A DNA stretch of 64,000 nucleotides from CAWJHE01 sp963842455 (GCA_963842455.1 CAWJHE010000009.1:124001-188000); one strand, 5' to 3'. Shown: positions 16,393-25,960, counted from the stretch's first letter. Numbers and translations are program-made. The notes: generated by a model from the sequence alone, not told the origin.

Positions 16393-17541
16393 ATGACAAA
16401 GTTACAGAATTTACTGGCCAAATCGGCTGAACGCCACAACCGCCTGTGCCCACGCCAGGTCCTGGGTGTGCGGATGGGGCTGCTGGCAGGCAAGATACTG
16501 GATCTCGAATTGCCGCAAACCGATAAAAGCTTATTTGCTATCGTAGAATGCGATGGTTGTGGAGCAGGCGGCATTGAGGTCGCCACTGGATGCACCCTGG
16601 ATCACCGGACCCTGCGAGTAGTGGATTTCGGAAAATTGGCAGCTACCTTTATCCATATGAGAACCGGGCAAGCCGTGAGAATTTTCCCTAAACCTGGCTG
16701 TCGTGAAGCAGCGTTGCAGTACATTCATGGGGGCGCCAATCCCTGGGAAAGCCAGCTCGAAGCATACCAGAACATGCCAGACGAGGATTTGTTATCCATC
16801 CAGCCTGTACAACTGACCATCTCTCTGGAAAAAATGATTAGCAAACCCGGTCTGCGGGTCAATTGCGAAGAGTGTGGTGAGGAGATCACCAACGAACGCG
16901 AGATCATCCGGCAAGGCGCTGTACTCTGCAGATCATGTGCAGGTGATTGCTATTATCAAAACCTGGATGAGCCTGGCAAGTCTACGAAACAGGCTGGAAC
17001 GATCTCATCCCAGGCAAAAATGATATCGGGTTCATCACCGCAAACTCCAGTAATCACCATCATCGGCAAATCAGGATCTGGGAAAACCACTCTTTTAGAA
17101 AAACTTATCAAGGAGTTGACCGCACGCGGCTACCGGCTGGCTACCATCAAACACCATTCCCACAGCGGCTTTGAAATCGATATGCCTGGAAAAGATAGCT
17201 GGCGATTTGCGCAAGCCGGCAGTCAACATATTGTTATTTCCGCACCGAAAAAAATTGCTTCGTATTCTTGGATTGACAGGGAATTAAGTCTAGACGAGCT
17301 CACCCAAGGCATACAGGATGTAGATTTAATCCTGGTTGAGGGGTATAAAAACGCCAACAAACCGACCATCGAGGTGATTCGTTCAGAAGTATACAAACAA
17401 TCAATCAGCGATCCGCGGCAATGCCTGGCAATTGTTTCCGATCTACTCCTGGACACCCACCTACCACTTTTCAATCTGAACGATTTGAAAGGAATTACCG
17501 ATCTAATCACAACATACATTTCACAGCCAAAATCAAGATAA
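16393..17541 (+). CDS. FmdE domain / zinc ribbon / MobB GTPase fusion
   Basis: A 382-residue three-part protein. Residues ~10-135 are an FmdE domain (HNRLCPRQVLGVRMG at the start, CDGCGAGGIEVATGCT as the Cys-rich core), known from formylmethanofuran dehydrogenase subunit E and free-standing relatives near molybdoenzymes. Residues ~155-185 are a small zinc ribbon (CEECG, then CRSCAG). Residues ~215-380 are MobB, the GTP-binding protein of molybdopterin-dinucleotide synthesis, with P-loop GKSGSGKTT, KHHSHSGFEID and DLILVEGYK. The fusion of a Mo-enzyme accessory domain with MobB in a riboswitch-controlled operon strongly marks the whole locus as Mo/W metabolism. It begins 12 bases after EcfT. 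Confidence 0.85.
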   Translation: MTKLQNLLAKSAERHNRLCPRQVLGVRMGLLAGKILDLELPQTDKSLFAIVECDGCGAGGIEVATGCTLDHRTLRVVDFGKLAATFIHMRTGQAVRIFPKPGCREAALQYIHGGANPWESQLEAYQNMPDEDLLSIQPVQLTISLEKMISKPGLRVNCEECGEEITNEREIIRQGAVLCRSCAGDCYYQNLDEPGKSTKQAGTISSQAKMISGSSPQTPVITIIGKSGSGKTTLLEKLIKELTARGYRLATIKHHSHSGFEIDMPGKDSWRFAQAGSQHIVISAPKKIASYSWIDRELSLDELTQGIQDVDLILVEGYKNANKPTIEVIRSEVYKQSISDPRQCLAIVSDLLLDTHLPLFNLNDLKGITDLITTYISQPKSR

Positions 17542-17638
17542 CGCGACTAGATTTGTCTGGCGGCGCGGCGGTGGGCAGGGTACAATGAGTTGGTTTGCGG
17601 AATCTGCCTCTTACCACTGCCCGACAAGGAGTATTGCC

Positions 17639-17953
17639 ATGTCCAAAGCCACCGTACACGCGGGAATTTGCGGTTACATCACAACCATTGAAGCCCAGGC
17701 AAATTCAAAATACCAGGTTCGTTTGAATATACAAAGCGAATGCAAACATATCCAAAAATTGGCAGAAAACTTAAGTGAGGTGAATGCTTTTCAGGAGATT
17801 TCCTTCCGGCGCGGTATGCCTGAAGCTTTTCAGAAGGGCGCCGAGTTTTGCACCCACGCGGCTTGCCCTGTCCCGGTGGGGATCATCAAAGCGGTTGAAG
17901 TGGCTTCAGGCTTAGCTTTACCCAAAGATGTGAAAATTGAGATTGAGAAGTAA
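17639..17953 (+). CDS. Small conserved protein (DUF6951-like)
   Basis: A 104-residue soluble protein. I place the start at ATG 17639, which has AAGGAG ten bases upstream. The open frame extends 18 codons further but without a ribosome-binding site. Conserved-looking marks are HAGICGY at the N-terminus, SECKHIQKLAENL, and CTHAACPVPVGIIKAVEVASGLALP at the C-terminus, four Cys residues in all. I recall this family (DUF6951) from strict anaerobes. The cysteines suggest metal binding, but no function is known. It lies ~100 bases after the FmdE-MobB gene and 29 bases before the aldo/keto reductase gene. Confidence 0.7.
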   Translation: MSKATVHAGICGYITTIEAQANSKYQVRLNIQSECKHIQKLAENLSEVNAFQEISFRRGMPEAFQKGAEFCTHAACPVPVGIIKAVEVASGLALPKDVKIEIEK

Positions 17954-17982
17954 ACACAGGTCAGGTACCCAGGAGGAATAAA

Positions 17983-18942
17983 ATGGCCTATCTTGCTGAA
18001 CCCACTCGTTACAATTCGATGAGCTACAATCGCTGTGGACATAGCGGGATCAAACTCCCGGCTGTCTCGTTAGGCTTGTGGCACAACTTTGGCGGTGTCG
18101 ATCCCCTGGAAAATTCTCGCGCCATGGCCCGCCTGGCTTTTGACCTGGGGATCACCCACTTCGACCTGGCAAACAACTATGGTCCCCCCTACGGTTCTGC
18201 TGAAGAAACCTTCGGAGAGATTATGCGGAAAGACCTCAAACCTTATCGGGATGAGCTGATTATCTCCAGCAAAGCAGGCTGGGATATGTGGCCAGGACCT
18301 TATGGAGATTATGGTTCACGCAAGTATCTGATCGCATCGCTGGACCAGAGCCTGAAACGGATGGGGCTGGATTATGTGGATATTTTCTACCATCACCGAC
18401 CCGACCCCGAAACCCCACTGGAAGAAACGATGGGGGCGCTGGAGCAAATTGTGCGCAGCGGACGAGCCCTTTACGTAGGCATTTCATCTTACTCCGCAGA
18501 GGAAACTTTAATGGCCGAAAAAATCCTCTCAGAGTTGGGTATACACTTAATGATCCACCAGCCATCCTACAATATGTTTGACCGGTGGATTGAGAACGGG
18601 TTGCTAGATGTCCTGGCTCAAAAGGGCATAGGCTGTATTGTTTTTTCTCCACTGGCACAAGGCTTATTGACCAATCGCTACTTAAAGGATATTCCCAGCG
18701 ATTCTCGTGCTGCCAAGCCCGGCACTTATTTAAGCCGGGATGACATTTCTGCACAGATGTTGGAAAAAGTTCGCTGTTTACACGAAATTGCCCAACAGCG
18801 CAACCAGAGTATGGCGCAGATGGCAATTTCCTGGGTCCTGCGTAATCCAACAGTGACTTCCGCCTTATTCGGCGCCAGCCGCCCGCAACAAATCCGAGAG
18901 ATTGTCGGCGCCTTGGAGCACTTAAGTTGGACCGAGACATGA
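17983..18942 (+). CDS. Aldo/keto reductase (YghZ-like)
   Basis: A 319-residue NADPH-dependent oxidoreductase with a TIM barrel. The catalytic tetrad is visible: Asp and Tyr in FDLANNYGPPYG, Lys in IISSKAGWDMWPGPYG and His in IFYHHRPDP. The combination GPYGDYGSRKYL, SLKRMGLDYVDIFYHH and the C-terminal cofactor loop GASRPQQIREIVGAL is characteristic of the YghZ / L-glyceraldehyde-3-phosphate reductase group, which can detoxify methylglyoxal. The ATG at 17983 has a near-perfect AGGAGG. The length is normal. Confidence 0.9.
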   Translation: MAYLAEPTRYNSMSYNRCGHSGIKLPAVSLGLWHNFGGVDPLENSRAMARLAFDLGITHFDLANNYGPPYGSAEETFGEIMRKDLKPYRDELIISSKAGWDMWPGPYGDYGSRKYLIASLDQSLKRMGLDYVDIFYHHRPDPETPLEETMGALEQIVRSGRALYVGISSYSAEETLMAEKILSELGIHLMIHQPSYNMFDRWIENGLLDVLAQKGIGCIVFSPLAQGLLTNRYLKDIPSDSRAAKPGTYLSRDDISAQMLEKVRCLHEIAQQRNQSMAQMAISWVLRNPTVTSALFGASRPQQIREIVGALEHLSWTET

Positions 18943-19041
18943 ATTGCAGGCGGTCGAAGCCTGTCTGAAATAATGTGCTCCTGGGATGTTACAATAATCT
19001 AAATACCTGACAAAATACCAGGATGCACACAAACCTGAAAG

Positions 19042-20560
19042 ATGGAGAAAACCCGATCCATGAGCCAAACCGCACCCTATTCCCTACAAAAATTTGATCA
19101 AGCTTACAAAGATTTCCTGCAACGCTATCCAACCTATGCCAGCACAACCAAACTGGATGAGCTTCGTCAAACCGAATATTCCCGTCTGGATCAACAACAA
19201 CAAATTTACCTGGATTATACCGGTGGGGGTTTGCACGCCGAAAACCAGGTTCGCAAGCATCTAGATCTTCTCACCACCCAGGTTTTCGGAAACCCACATT
19301 CCCACAACCCCACCTCGCTAGCAATGACGGAATTGGTTGAGGAGGCGCGCCGCTTTGTACTGGACTTTTTTCATGCTCCCGTTGAGGAATATACAGCAAT
19401 TTTCACCTCCAATGCCAGCGGGGCATTGAAATTAGTCGGCGAATCTTATCCGTTCACCACTGGTAGTCATTACGTCCTGGCTTTCGATAACCACAATTCG
19501 GTCAACGGTATTCGCGAGTTTGCCAAAGCCCGCGGTGCGAAAGTCACCTATGTACCGGTAATTGCACCTGAGTTGCACCTGGATCAGCAAGTTCTAAATA
19601 CAGCCTTAGCCCAGATTGAACCAAATCATGCCAACCTGTTTGCCTTTCCAGCCCAATCCAATTTTTCAGGCCTGCAACACCCGCTGGAGTTAATTACCCA
19701 AGCCCGGCAGCTCGGATGGGATGTGCTGGTGGATATCGCCGCCTTTGCCCCTACCAATCGCTTTGATGTCGGTTACTGGAAACCCGATTTTGCCGTTTTG
19801 TCTTTCTACAAAATCTTCGGTTATCCTACCGGAATAGGCTGCCTGTTAGCACGCCGTGAGAAGCTATCCAAGCTGGTACGTCCCTGGTTTGCCGGAGGCA
19901 CCATCACAATTGCCTCTGTGCAAGGCTTTGGACACTACTTGCAGGATAACGAAGCCGGTTTTGAAGACGGCACGGTGGATTACTTGAACATTCCAGCCAT
20001 AGAAACCGGCCTTCGCCATATCCAATCTACTGGTATAGATATCATCCACGAACGGGTCATGTGCTTGACCGGCTGGCTCTTGGATGAGCTTATGTTCATT
20101 ACATCATGAAAACGGCCGCCCGCTGGTGCATCTTCACGGCCCGCGCAATACTGAAGAACGTGGCGGCACAGTCACCATCAGCGTCTTAGATGTCAACGGC
20201 GTGGTAATCGATGACAGGCGCATTGAAGAACTGGCTAACCACCAGAATATCTCCTTGCGCACCGGTTGCTTTTGCAATCCTGGCGCCGGAGAGATAGCAC
20301 ACGGCCTCAGCGGAGATGAAATGCATACATTTTTTGAACAAGGTCAGCGCATCTCATTTCTCGAACTCAGGCAAAAAATGCAGCAGAAATTCTCCAAAAA
20401 TATCAGTTCTGTACGCATCTCCACGGGGATTGCCAGCAATTTCCAGGATGTGTATAGTTTCATGCGCTTTATCAGCGGATTTTTGAATAAGACCGCTGAA
20501 GAGATTGGCCCAGTATCTTACGATACAATTGCCCCGCATATGGAAAGAGATACAGCCTGA
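19042..20560 (+). CDS. Class V aminotransferase, Moco-sulfurase-like, interrupted by a frameshift
   Basis: Two overlapping frames (19042-20109 and 20084-20560) join into one ~505-residue PLP enzyme. The first frame has the Schiff-base lysine in SFYKIFGYPTGIG, a wording characteristic of molybdenum-cofactor sulfurases and their bacterial relatives. The second has the cysteine loop SLRTGCFCNPGAGE, which would carry the persulfide. Removing one T near 20093 restores the expected run ...LLDEL-x-SLHHENGRP. The upstream start may instead be ATG 19060. Such enzymes mobilise sulfur from cysteine, in eukaryotes onto Moco. Its nearness to the Mo/W locus is suggestive but not proof. It is probably functional if the shift is a consensus error. 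Confidence 0.75.
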
Positions 20561-20624
20561 AAACCAGGGCAAGATAAAATTAAGAGGTAGAATAGGAAAA
20601 GTTTAATTAAATACGGAGAATCCT

Positions 20625-22407
20625 ATGAGCGAGAATAACAATGATCAATTACTCCGGATACGCCACAGCGCTTCACATGTCATGGCGCAGGCTGTCCTGG
20701 AGATCTTTCCAGAAGGAAAATTTGCCATCGGCCCTGCCACTGAGGATGGTTTTTACTACGATTTTGACTTACCACGCCCCTTGACTCCCGAAGATCTGGA
20801 GAAGGTAGAAGCACGTATGCGTGAAATTGTCAAAGAAGAACTGCCCTTTGTATACGAAGAAGTCAGTGCAGACCAGGCACGCACCCAATTCAAGGACCAA
20901 CCCTATAAGCTGGAGTTGATCGACAATCTGCAAGCAGGCGGAATGGATGAAGATGGCAATCCTACAGGGGAACCTGTCAAGATGTCTTTTTACACCCATG
21001 GCCAGTTTACCGATCTTTGCCGTGGTCCGCATGTCGACAATACCCGCCAGATCAATCCAGATGCGATCAAGCTGCTCAGTATAGCCGGCGCTTACTGGCG
21101 CGGCAGCGAGAAAAATCCCATGCTGCAGCGCATCTACGGCACTGCTTTTGAGACTGCAAAGGATCTGGAAGAATACCTGGTTTGGCGTGAAGAGGTCGAA
21201 AAGCGTGACCACCGCAAACTTGGGAAACAGCTGGATTTATTCAGTGTCAATTCCGATTTAGGGGGTGGATTGATCCTCTGGCACCCCAAAGGCGGTATGA
21301 TCCGGCACCTGGCGGAAGAATTCTGCAAAAATGAACACCTGACAGGCGGATACGACCTGGTCTATTCACCGCATATCGGGCGCGCCCATCTGTGGGAGAC
21401 CAGCGGCCACCTGACCTGGTACAAAGAAAACATGTACTCATCCATGGATATCGAAGGACAGGATTATTACCTGAAACCGATGAACTGCCCCTTCCATATC
21501 CTGATGTATAAGAACTCGCGGCGAAGTTACCGCGACCTGCCCATGCGCTACGCCGAATGGGGGACCGTCTATCGTTTTGAGCGCGGCGGCGTTTTACACG
21601 GCTTGTTGCGAGTACGCGGATTTACTCAGGATGACGCCCATCTGTTTTGTCGCCCTGATCAGATGCCGGAGGAAATTGACCGCGTGTCTGGGTTTCTGTC
21701 TGCACATCCTGCGCAGCTTTGGCTTCACTGAATTTCACGCCTATTTATCCACACGCGATCCCGAAAAATCGGCCGGCGACCCAGAACTATGGGTAGCTCC
21801 AACTGAGGCTTTACGTGATGCACTCATCCGCGCTGATATCCCTTACGCAGTTGATGAGGGCGGTGCTGCTTTCTATGGCCCCAAGATTGATATCAAGATT
21901 AAGGATGCCCTGGGACGCGAATGGCAGCTCAGCACCATCCAGTTCGACTTTAACCTGCCAGAACGCTTTGATATGACCTATATTGGTGAAGACGGTCAAG
22001 AGCATCGACCTTATATGATCCACCGCGCCTTACTGGGTTCTATGGAGCGCTTCTTTGGCGTGCTGATTGAGCACTACGGCGGAGCATTCCCGGTCTGGCT
22101 AGCCCCAGTCCAGGCGATGATTATCCCGATTGCTGACCGCCATCTGGACTTCGCCCACGAAATTGCCAACCAGTTGAAAGCTGACGGTATTCGTGTGGAA
22201 ATTGACCAATCTGCTAATCGGATGCAGGCAAAAATCCGCGATGCACAGAACCAGAAAATTCCTTATATGTTAGTGATTGGCGACCGTGAAGCTGCAGAAG
22301 GCGCCGTTAACGTCCGTTTGCGGACCGGTGAGCAGAAAGGAACCCTGTCTATCCCCGAATTCAAGTCCTATGTCCAGGATATTGTCGCAAGAAAAGACCT
22401 GATCTAA
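20625..22407 (+). CDS. thrS: Threonyl-tRNA synthetase, interrupted by a single-base frameshift
   Basis: Class II threonyl-tRNA synthetase in two frames (20625-21731 and 21577-22407). Omitting the T at 21687 joins ...PEEIDRV to LGFCLHILRSFGF and gives ~593 residues. The editing domain has HSASHVMAQAV and SIAGAYWRGSEKNPMLQRIYG. The catalytic core carries KPMNCPFH, YRFERGGVLHGLLRVRGFTQDDAH and, after the break, HRALLGSMERFFG. The anticodon-binding domain closes the protein. The N-terminal TGS domain is absent, as in many Chloroflexota. Because the gene is essential, the break is most likely a sequence error and serves as an internal control for the other frameshifts in this window. A terminator follows at 22436. 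Confidence 0.9.
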
Positions 22408-22435
22408 ACCCTCCGCAGACCAAGCCAGAAAGTAC

Positions 22436-22470
22436 AAGCGCCCATCGATTTCCAGGTGGGCGCTTTCAAT
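22436..22470. terminator. Intrinsic terminator between convergent thrS and cupin-regulator genes
   Basis: A perfect 9-bp stem AAGCGCCCA (22436-22444) / TGGGCGCTT (22457-22465) has a 12-base loop. It is placed exactly between the convergent stops at 22407 and 22483, so it probably works in both directions. Confidence 0.7.
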
Positions 22471-22482
22471 TAACTCGAAGAT

Positions 22483-22959
22483 TCAAGCAAGATGCAATTG
22501 TTGCACATGTTGTCGATCTTCAGATGCAAGAAACACAACCAACAATTCTGCCGGTTGGTCAGTTTGATTGCGGTATGCGTGAAACTGGGTGGCATCAAAT
22601 AAAAGGCTATCCCCAGGACGCAAGGTAAAAATACGATCTTCCACGCAATAATCCACCTGACCAGATAAACAGTGAACAAACTCCTCACCAGAATGACTGA
22701 TTGGATCATTCAGATTTCCCACTTTAGGTTCGATGACAAAACGGAATGGTTCTATCTGCTGAGTTGAAAGACCAATCCCCAGACTTTCCATCAAGACCCC
22801 ATTCCGTTGCAGGCGCAGACCAGTTTCATGTTCAACAAATATTATGGTTTGCCTGGCCTCATCCAAAAAGAAATCTGTAATCGGCAGCTTCAAAGCAGTC
22901 GCCAGGCGCTGCAGGGTAGAGACGGTTGGAGAATTACCGCCGCACTCAATCTGGCTGAT
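22483..22959 (-). pseudogene. XRE-type regulator with C-terminal cupin domain, 5'-truncated
   Basis: The open frame encodes the end of an XRE helix-turn-helix (ISQIECGGNSPTVSTLQRLATALKL is readable upstream of any ATG), then a linker and a C-terminal cupin (SHSGEEFVHCLSGQVDY and LRPGDSLLFDATQFHAYRN). This is the layout of small-molecule-responsive XRE-cupin repressors. The frame is stopped by a TAA at 22960-22962, exactly where the first half of the DNA-binding domain should be. Nothing further upstream reads as helix-turn-helix in any minus frame. It is a clean truncation rather than a simple indel. An internal ATG (22893) could express only the cupin part. Confidence 0.65.
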
Positions 22960-23085
22960 TTACAGCATCTACCCGAAGAGCAAGCCAAACAACTCATAAA
23001 AGAAGCTTGCAACCATGCCGATTTAAAATTGGCAGAGATTGAGTCCCGCTCCAGGTTTAGAAAAAAGATCCAGGGACCGAGCTAG
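22951..23085 (+). other. Possible orphan coding fragment next to the truncated regulator
   Basis: From the break point of the truncated regulator, the plus frame reads ~44 residues of helical, charged sequence (HLPEEQAKQLIKEACNHA, IESRSRFRKKIQ) ending at a TAG at 23083-23085. The part of this frame before 22951 is antisense to the regulator. It may be the tail of an unrelated gene joined here by a deletion. It has no start or ribosome-binding site of its own. Confidence 0.2.
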
Positions 23086-23193
23086 TGCTCTGTCAAAATC
23101 TGGACATACGGAATATCAGACAGCTACGTACCGGGGACAACAAAAAAACATCCTACATAAAACCCCTTGAGTATGTTAGAATCTAACCTGAAG

Positions 23194-23278
23194 ATGCATG
23201 AAAGACGACAGGCTGGCAAACGGCGGGCAGTTTCCTCGCTCTGTAACTGGATGTAGTGAATCCTCTGTAGTCATGCAT
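23194..23278 (+). promoter_or_regulatory. Structured leader candidate upstream of the RRM gene
   Basis: ATGCATGA (23194-23201) is perfectly complementary to TCATGCAT (23271-23278), closing an 85-base element 92 bases before the RRM start codon. Just inside, ACGACAG pairs with CTGTAGT with one mismatch, and CAGTT/AACTG forms an inner hairpin. RRM genes in bacteria are often cold-regulated through their leader RNA. The element does not match a riboswitch class I know. Confidence 0.35.
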
Positions 23279-23370
23279 TAATTGTGTTCTGTCTAAGAAA
23301 ATGACTTATGACAGATTTTAGTTTTGCAATACCAGGCAGACCCTGATATTGCATACCTCCAGGAGAAGAG

Positions 23371-23757
23371 ATGGAAACCAAGCTTTACGTAGGAAATTTG
23401 TCGTACAACACCAGCGAAGCCGATCTGCAAACCATGTTTGAACAAGCCGGCACAGTAAAATCAGCCCAGATTATCAAAGACCGTGATTCCGGTCGATCCA
23501 AGGGCTTTGGCTTTGTCGAAATGGGAAGCCAGGAAGAAGCAGAGAAAGCTATTTCGATGCTCAATGGCAAAGAAGTTGAAGGCCGTGCGTTGACCGTAAA
23601 TATCGCTCGCCCACGCGAAGAGCGCGGGCCCGGCGGCGACGATCGCCGTGGCAGGGGTGGTTATGGCGGTGGTAGCGGCGGCAGTGGTGGACGTGGTCGC
23701 AGACCAGGTGGCAGTGGCAGTGGCAGTGGCGGTGGTAACCGCGGACGAACCTGGTAG
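23371..23757 (+). CDS. RRM RNA-binding protein with glycine-rich tail
   Basis: A 128-residue protein. Residues 1-78 are one RNA-recognition motif with RNP2 LYVGNL (residues 4-9) and RNP1 KGFGFVEM (about 44-51). The aromatic residues that stack on RNA are present in both. Residues 85-128 are a Gly/Arg/Ser tail with repeated GGSGG and GSGSG, similar to the cyanobacterial and Chloroflexota cold-induced Rbp proteins. They act as RNA chaperones or in mRNA localisation, and a particular target cannot be given. The ATG at 23371 follows AGGAGAAGAG. Confidence 0.9.
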   Translation: METKLYVGNLSYNTSEADLQTMFEQAGTVKSAQIIKDRDSGRSKGFGFVEMGSQEEAEKAISMLNGKEVEGRALTVNIARPREERGPGGDDRRGRGGYGGGSGGSGGRGRRPGGSGSGSGGGNRGRTW

Positions 23758-23905
23758 CTTTCATAAAACCATCAGGCTGTCCCCAACAGTCATAGAAGTT
23801 TTCGGATAATCTGGCTAAGCCCGCGCTGTCTGGTTATCCACCCTCATGCGAGGCGAAAAAAGTATAGAAGTAAAACGCTAGAATAATCGCAACGCTGACA
23901 AGCAT

Positions 23906-23942
23906 GATCAGGGGAGACTTAACCGGTCTCCCCTGATCTTTT
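23906..23942 (+). terminator. Intrinsic terminator between the RRM and flavin-reductase genes
   Basis: A near-perfect 12-bp stem, GATCAGGGGAGA (23906-23917) / TCTCCCCTGATC (23927-23938), is followed by TTTT. It would end transcription from the RRM gene 150-190 bases after its stop and isolates the flavin-reductase gene that starts 33 bases later. Confidence 0.75.
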
Positions 23943-23974
23943 AGAATAGAGATACGAAGAAAAGAGAAAACGCA

Positions 23975-24616
23975 ATGTCTTCCATCAACCAACCCATGCT
24001 CACTTTTGTACCAGAGGAGATGGCGCTGCGTGCCCCCTACCAACTGCTGACCAGCATCGCCGCGCCGCGCCCCATAGCCTGGATTTCCACGATCAACAAG
24101 GAAGGGAAACCTAACCTGGCGGGATTTTCATTCTATAATGCTGTGGCCGGTTTCCCGCCCACGATTATGTTCTCTGTTTCCTACCGGGTCACCCGAGAAC
24201 CCAAGGTCAAAGATACCCTGCGCAACGTCCAGGAAGTGGGTGAATTTGTCTGCCATGTTGTTGATGAGGCTAACGCCGATGCGATGATTAAAACTTCTAT
24301 AGATTTCCAACCGGATGTCAATGAATTTGAGATCGCCGGGCTGACGGCTTTGCCTTCTGTAGATGTCAGGCCTTTTCGCGTGGCTGAAGCTCCGGTCGCC
24401 ATGGAGTGCAAAGTAACCCAGATCATCCCGGTCGAAGGCGCCACCAACGTGATGGTGCTGGGCCGGGTATTGCGCTTCCATGTCCGCCAGGATCTGTACA
24501 GGGAAAACGGGCTGGTAGACACAGTCAAAATGAAACCGATTACTCGACTGGGTGGCGCGGTCGAATATACAAAAATCGGTGAGTTATTCTACCTGGACAT
24601 ACCTAACCCGGATTAG
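23975..24616 (+). CDS. Flavin reductase-like / FMN-binding split-barrel protein
   Basis: A 213-residue protein of the DIM6/NTAB flavin-reductase family. The N-terminal LLTSIAAPRPIAWISTINKEG and the following NLAGFSFYNAVAGFPPTIMFS form the FMN-binding barrel, and DTLRNVQEVGEFVCHVV is equally typical. Members reduce FMN with NAD(P)H or serve as small flavoproteins. The specific partner is unknown. It lies between a terminator and the convergent carbamoylase gene, only two bases before that gene's stop. Confidence 0.85.
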   Translation: MSSINQPMLTFVPEEMALRAPYQLLTSIAAPRPIAWISTINKEGKPNLAGFSFYNAVAGFPPTIMFSVSYRVTREPKVKDTLRNVQEVGEFVCHVVDEANADAMIKTSIDFQPDVNEFEIAGLTALPSVDVRPFRVAEAPVAMECKVTQIIPVEGATNVMVLGRVLRFHVRQDLYRENGLVDTVKMKPITRLGGAVEYTKIGELFYLDIPNPD

Positions 24617-24618
24617 CT

Positions 24619-25960
24619 TCAATAGCCCTTCCCCAACCTGTACAACGTCTGCGCCAGCACACGCGCCCCATTCGTCAACGCTTCGGGGGAGGCATATTCC
24701 TTAGGATTATGGCTGATGCCATCCCGGCAGGGGATAAAAATCAGCCCGCTGGGGATGCGCGAGCCATCGCTGCGCTGCTGGTTGGCAACCACAGCCACAT
24801 CGTGCAAGGCGCCGCTGGACATCAGGACGCTTCTGAGCCCCAAGGCATCACAGCTCTCGCGAACCGCAGCCTGGATGCGCTCGTCCAGCGTCTCCGTCGG
24901 TGCCAGCTCCGTGATCGGCTGGAAGGTTACACTCACTCGGAAATCACGCGCCACCTGCTCGATGATCTGCTTGGCATCTGAGACAATGCGTGCTAAGGTC
25001 TCAGCTCGATTGCTGCGGATATCTACCGCAAAATACCCAAAGGGGCTGACCTTCGTCAGTGCATTCTCATACACCCGTGGGATCGTGCAGGTTATAGTTA
25101 AAGTCCGAATTTAGCAAGCCCACCGTCAGAACCAGGTCATCCCCCGCCGCCAGGGCCTCCTGAACTCGCTGGTCTAAGGCAACCTGCATATAAGCCATAG
25201 CCAGGTTAGCATCCTGCCTGTACGCTACTCCCATAGGCGTCCCGCCAGAATGGGCAGCTTCCCCCTCCACAATCACGCGAAAGCGCACCGCGCCGCGGAT
25301 CGATGAGACAATCCCGATATCTACACCATTCACTTCCAGGCTCTTGGCTTGTTCAATATGCAATTCCACATGTGCATGGATCGCATCAACCTGCGCCGGG
25401 GACAACGTTGGTTTTTGCTCGCTGATATAAGAGGGATCATATCCCTGGCTCAAGATGGCATCTTCGAGTGTATTTCCCTCAAATTCCTTCATCAAAATCT
25501 TCGGGTCATTTTTCCCAAAAGCCGCCTGGCTGCCCTTACACAAGGCCCCAAAGGTAGCCGATTCCTCGCCGCGCCAGGCGACCAGTTGCAGAGCGTGTTC
25601 CATTTCTTGCCAATCGTCTTTCAGCGCCAGGATGGCTTCCAGACCGACCACCACACCGGCGGCGCCATCATAATTTCCCCCCATGGGGACTGTATCCAGA
25701 TGAGAACCCATCTGGAGAAGCGTAGGTTTTTGATATGGCGTTGTCAGGAACAGATTCCCTACAGCATCATAATGGGCTTTCAATCCGTTCTCGACGCCTG
25801 CCTGGCGGATATATGCCATGGCCTCGCTTTCCTCGTACGACCAGGAAGCGCGCAAATAGCCAGATTCTGGGCTCATTCCTAAGCGCCCAATCTGGCTCAA
25901 CACAGAAAAATGTTGCTCAATCTTGGATGGATCAATTTGGATGGTTAAATGATTATGCAT
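24619..25960 (-). CDS. M20-family N-carbamoyl-amino-acid / ureido hydrolase, interrupted by a frameshift
   Basis: Two frames (25067-25960 and 24619-25074) make one ~446-residue zinc hydrolase of the AllC/HyuC/UPB group. Metal ligands are visible as GSHLDTVPMGGNYDGAAG (His and Asp), AWRGEESATFG (Glu pair), VELHIEQAKSLE (His) and, in the second frame, SSGALHDVAVVA (His). One missing base near 25075 would restore ...LHDPT-x-VYENALTKVSP. The enzyme cleaves N-carbamoyl groups to free amino acid, CO2 and ammonia. It lies 68 bases downstream of a hydantoinase gene in the same direction, a classic two-step ring-opening and decarbamoylation pair. Confidence 0.8.

Noticed and set aside
18260..18940. 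Minus-strand open frame of 226 codons opposite the aldo/keto reductase gene
   Set aside because: The plus strand carries a complete, motif-rich enzyme. The antisense frame has no motif and no start context.
23194..23278. Possible c-di-GMP (GEMM-I) riboswitch before the RRM gene
   Set aside because: A GGCAAAC-like segment is present at about the right place, but the second conserved half of the aptamer is absent.
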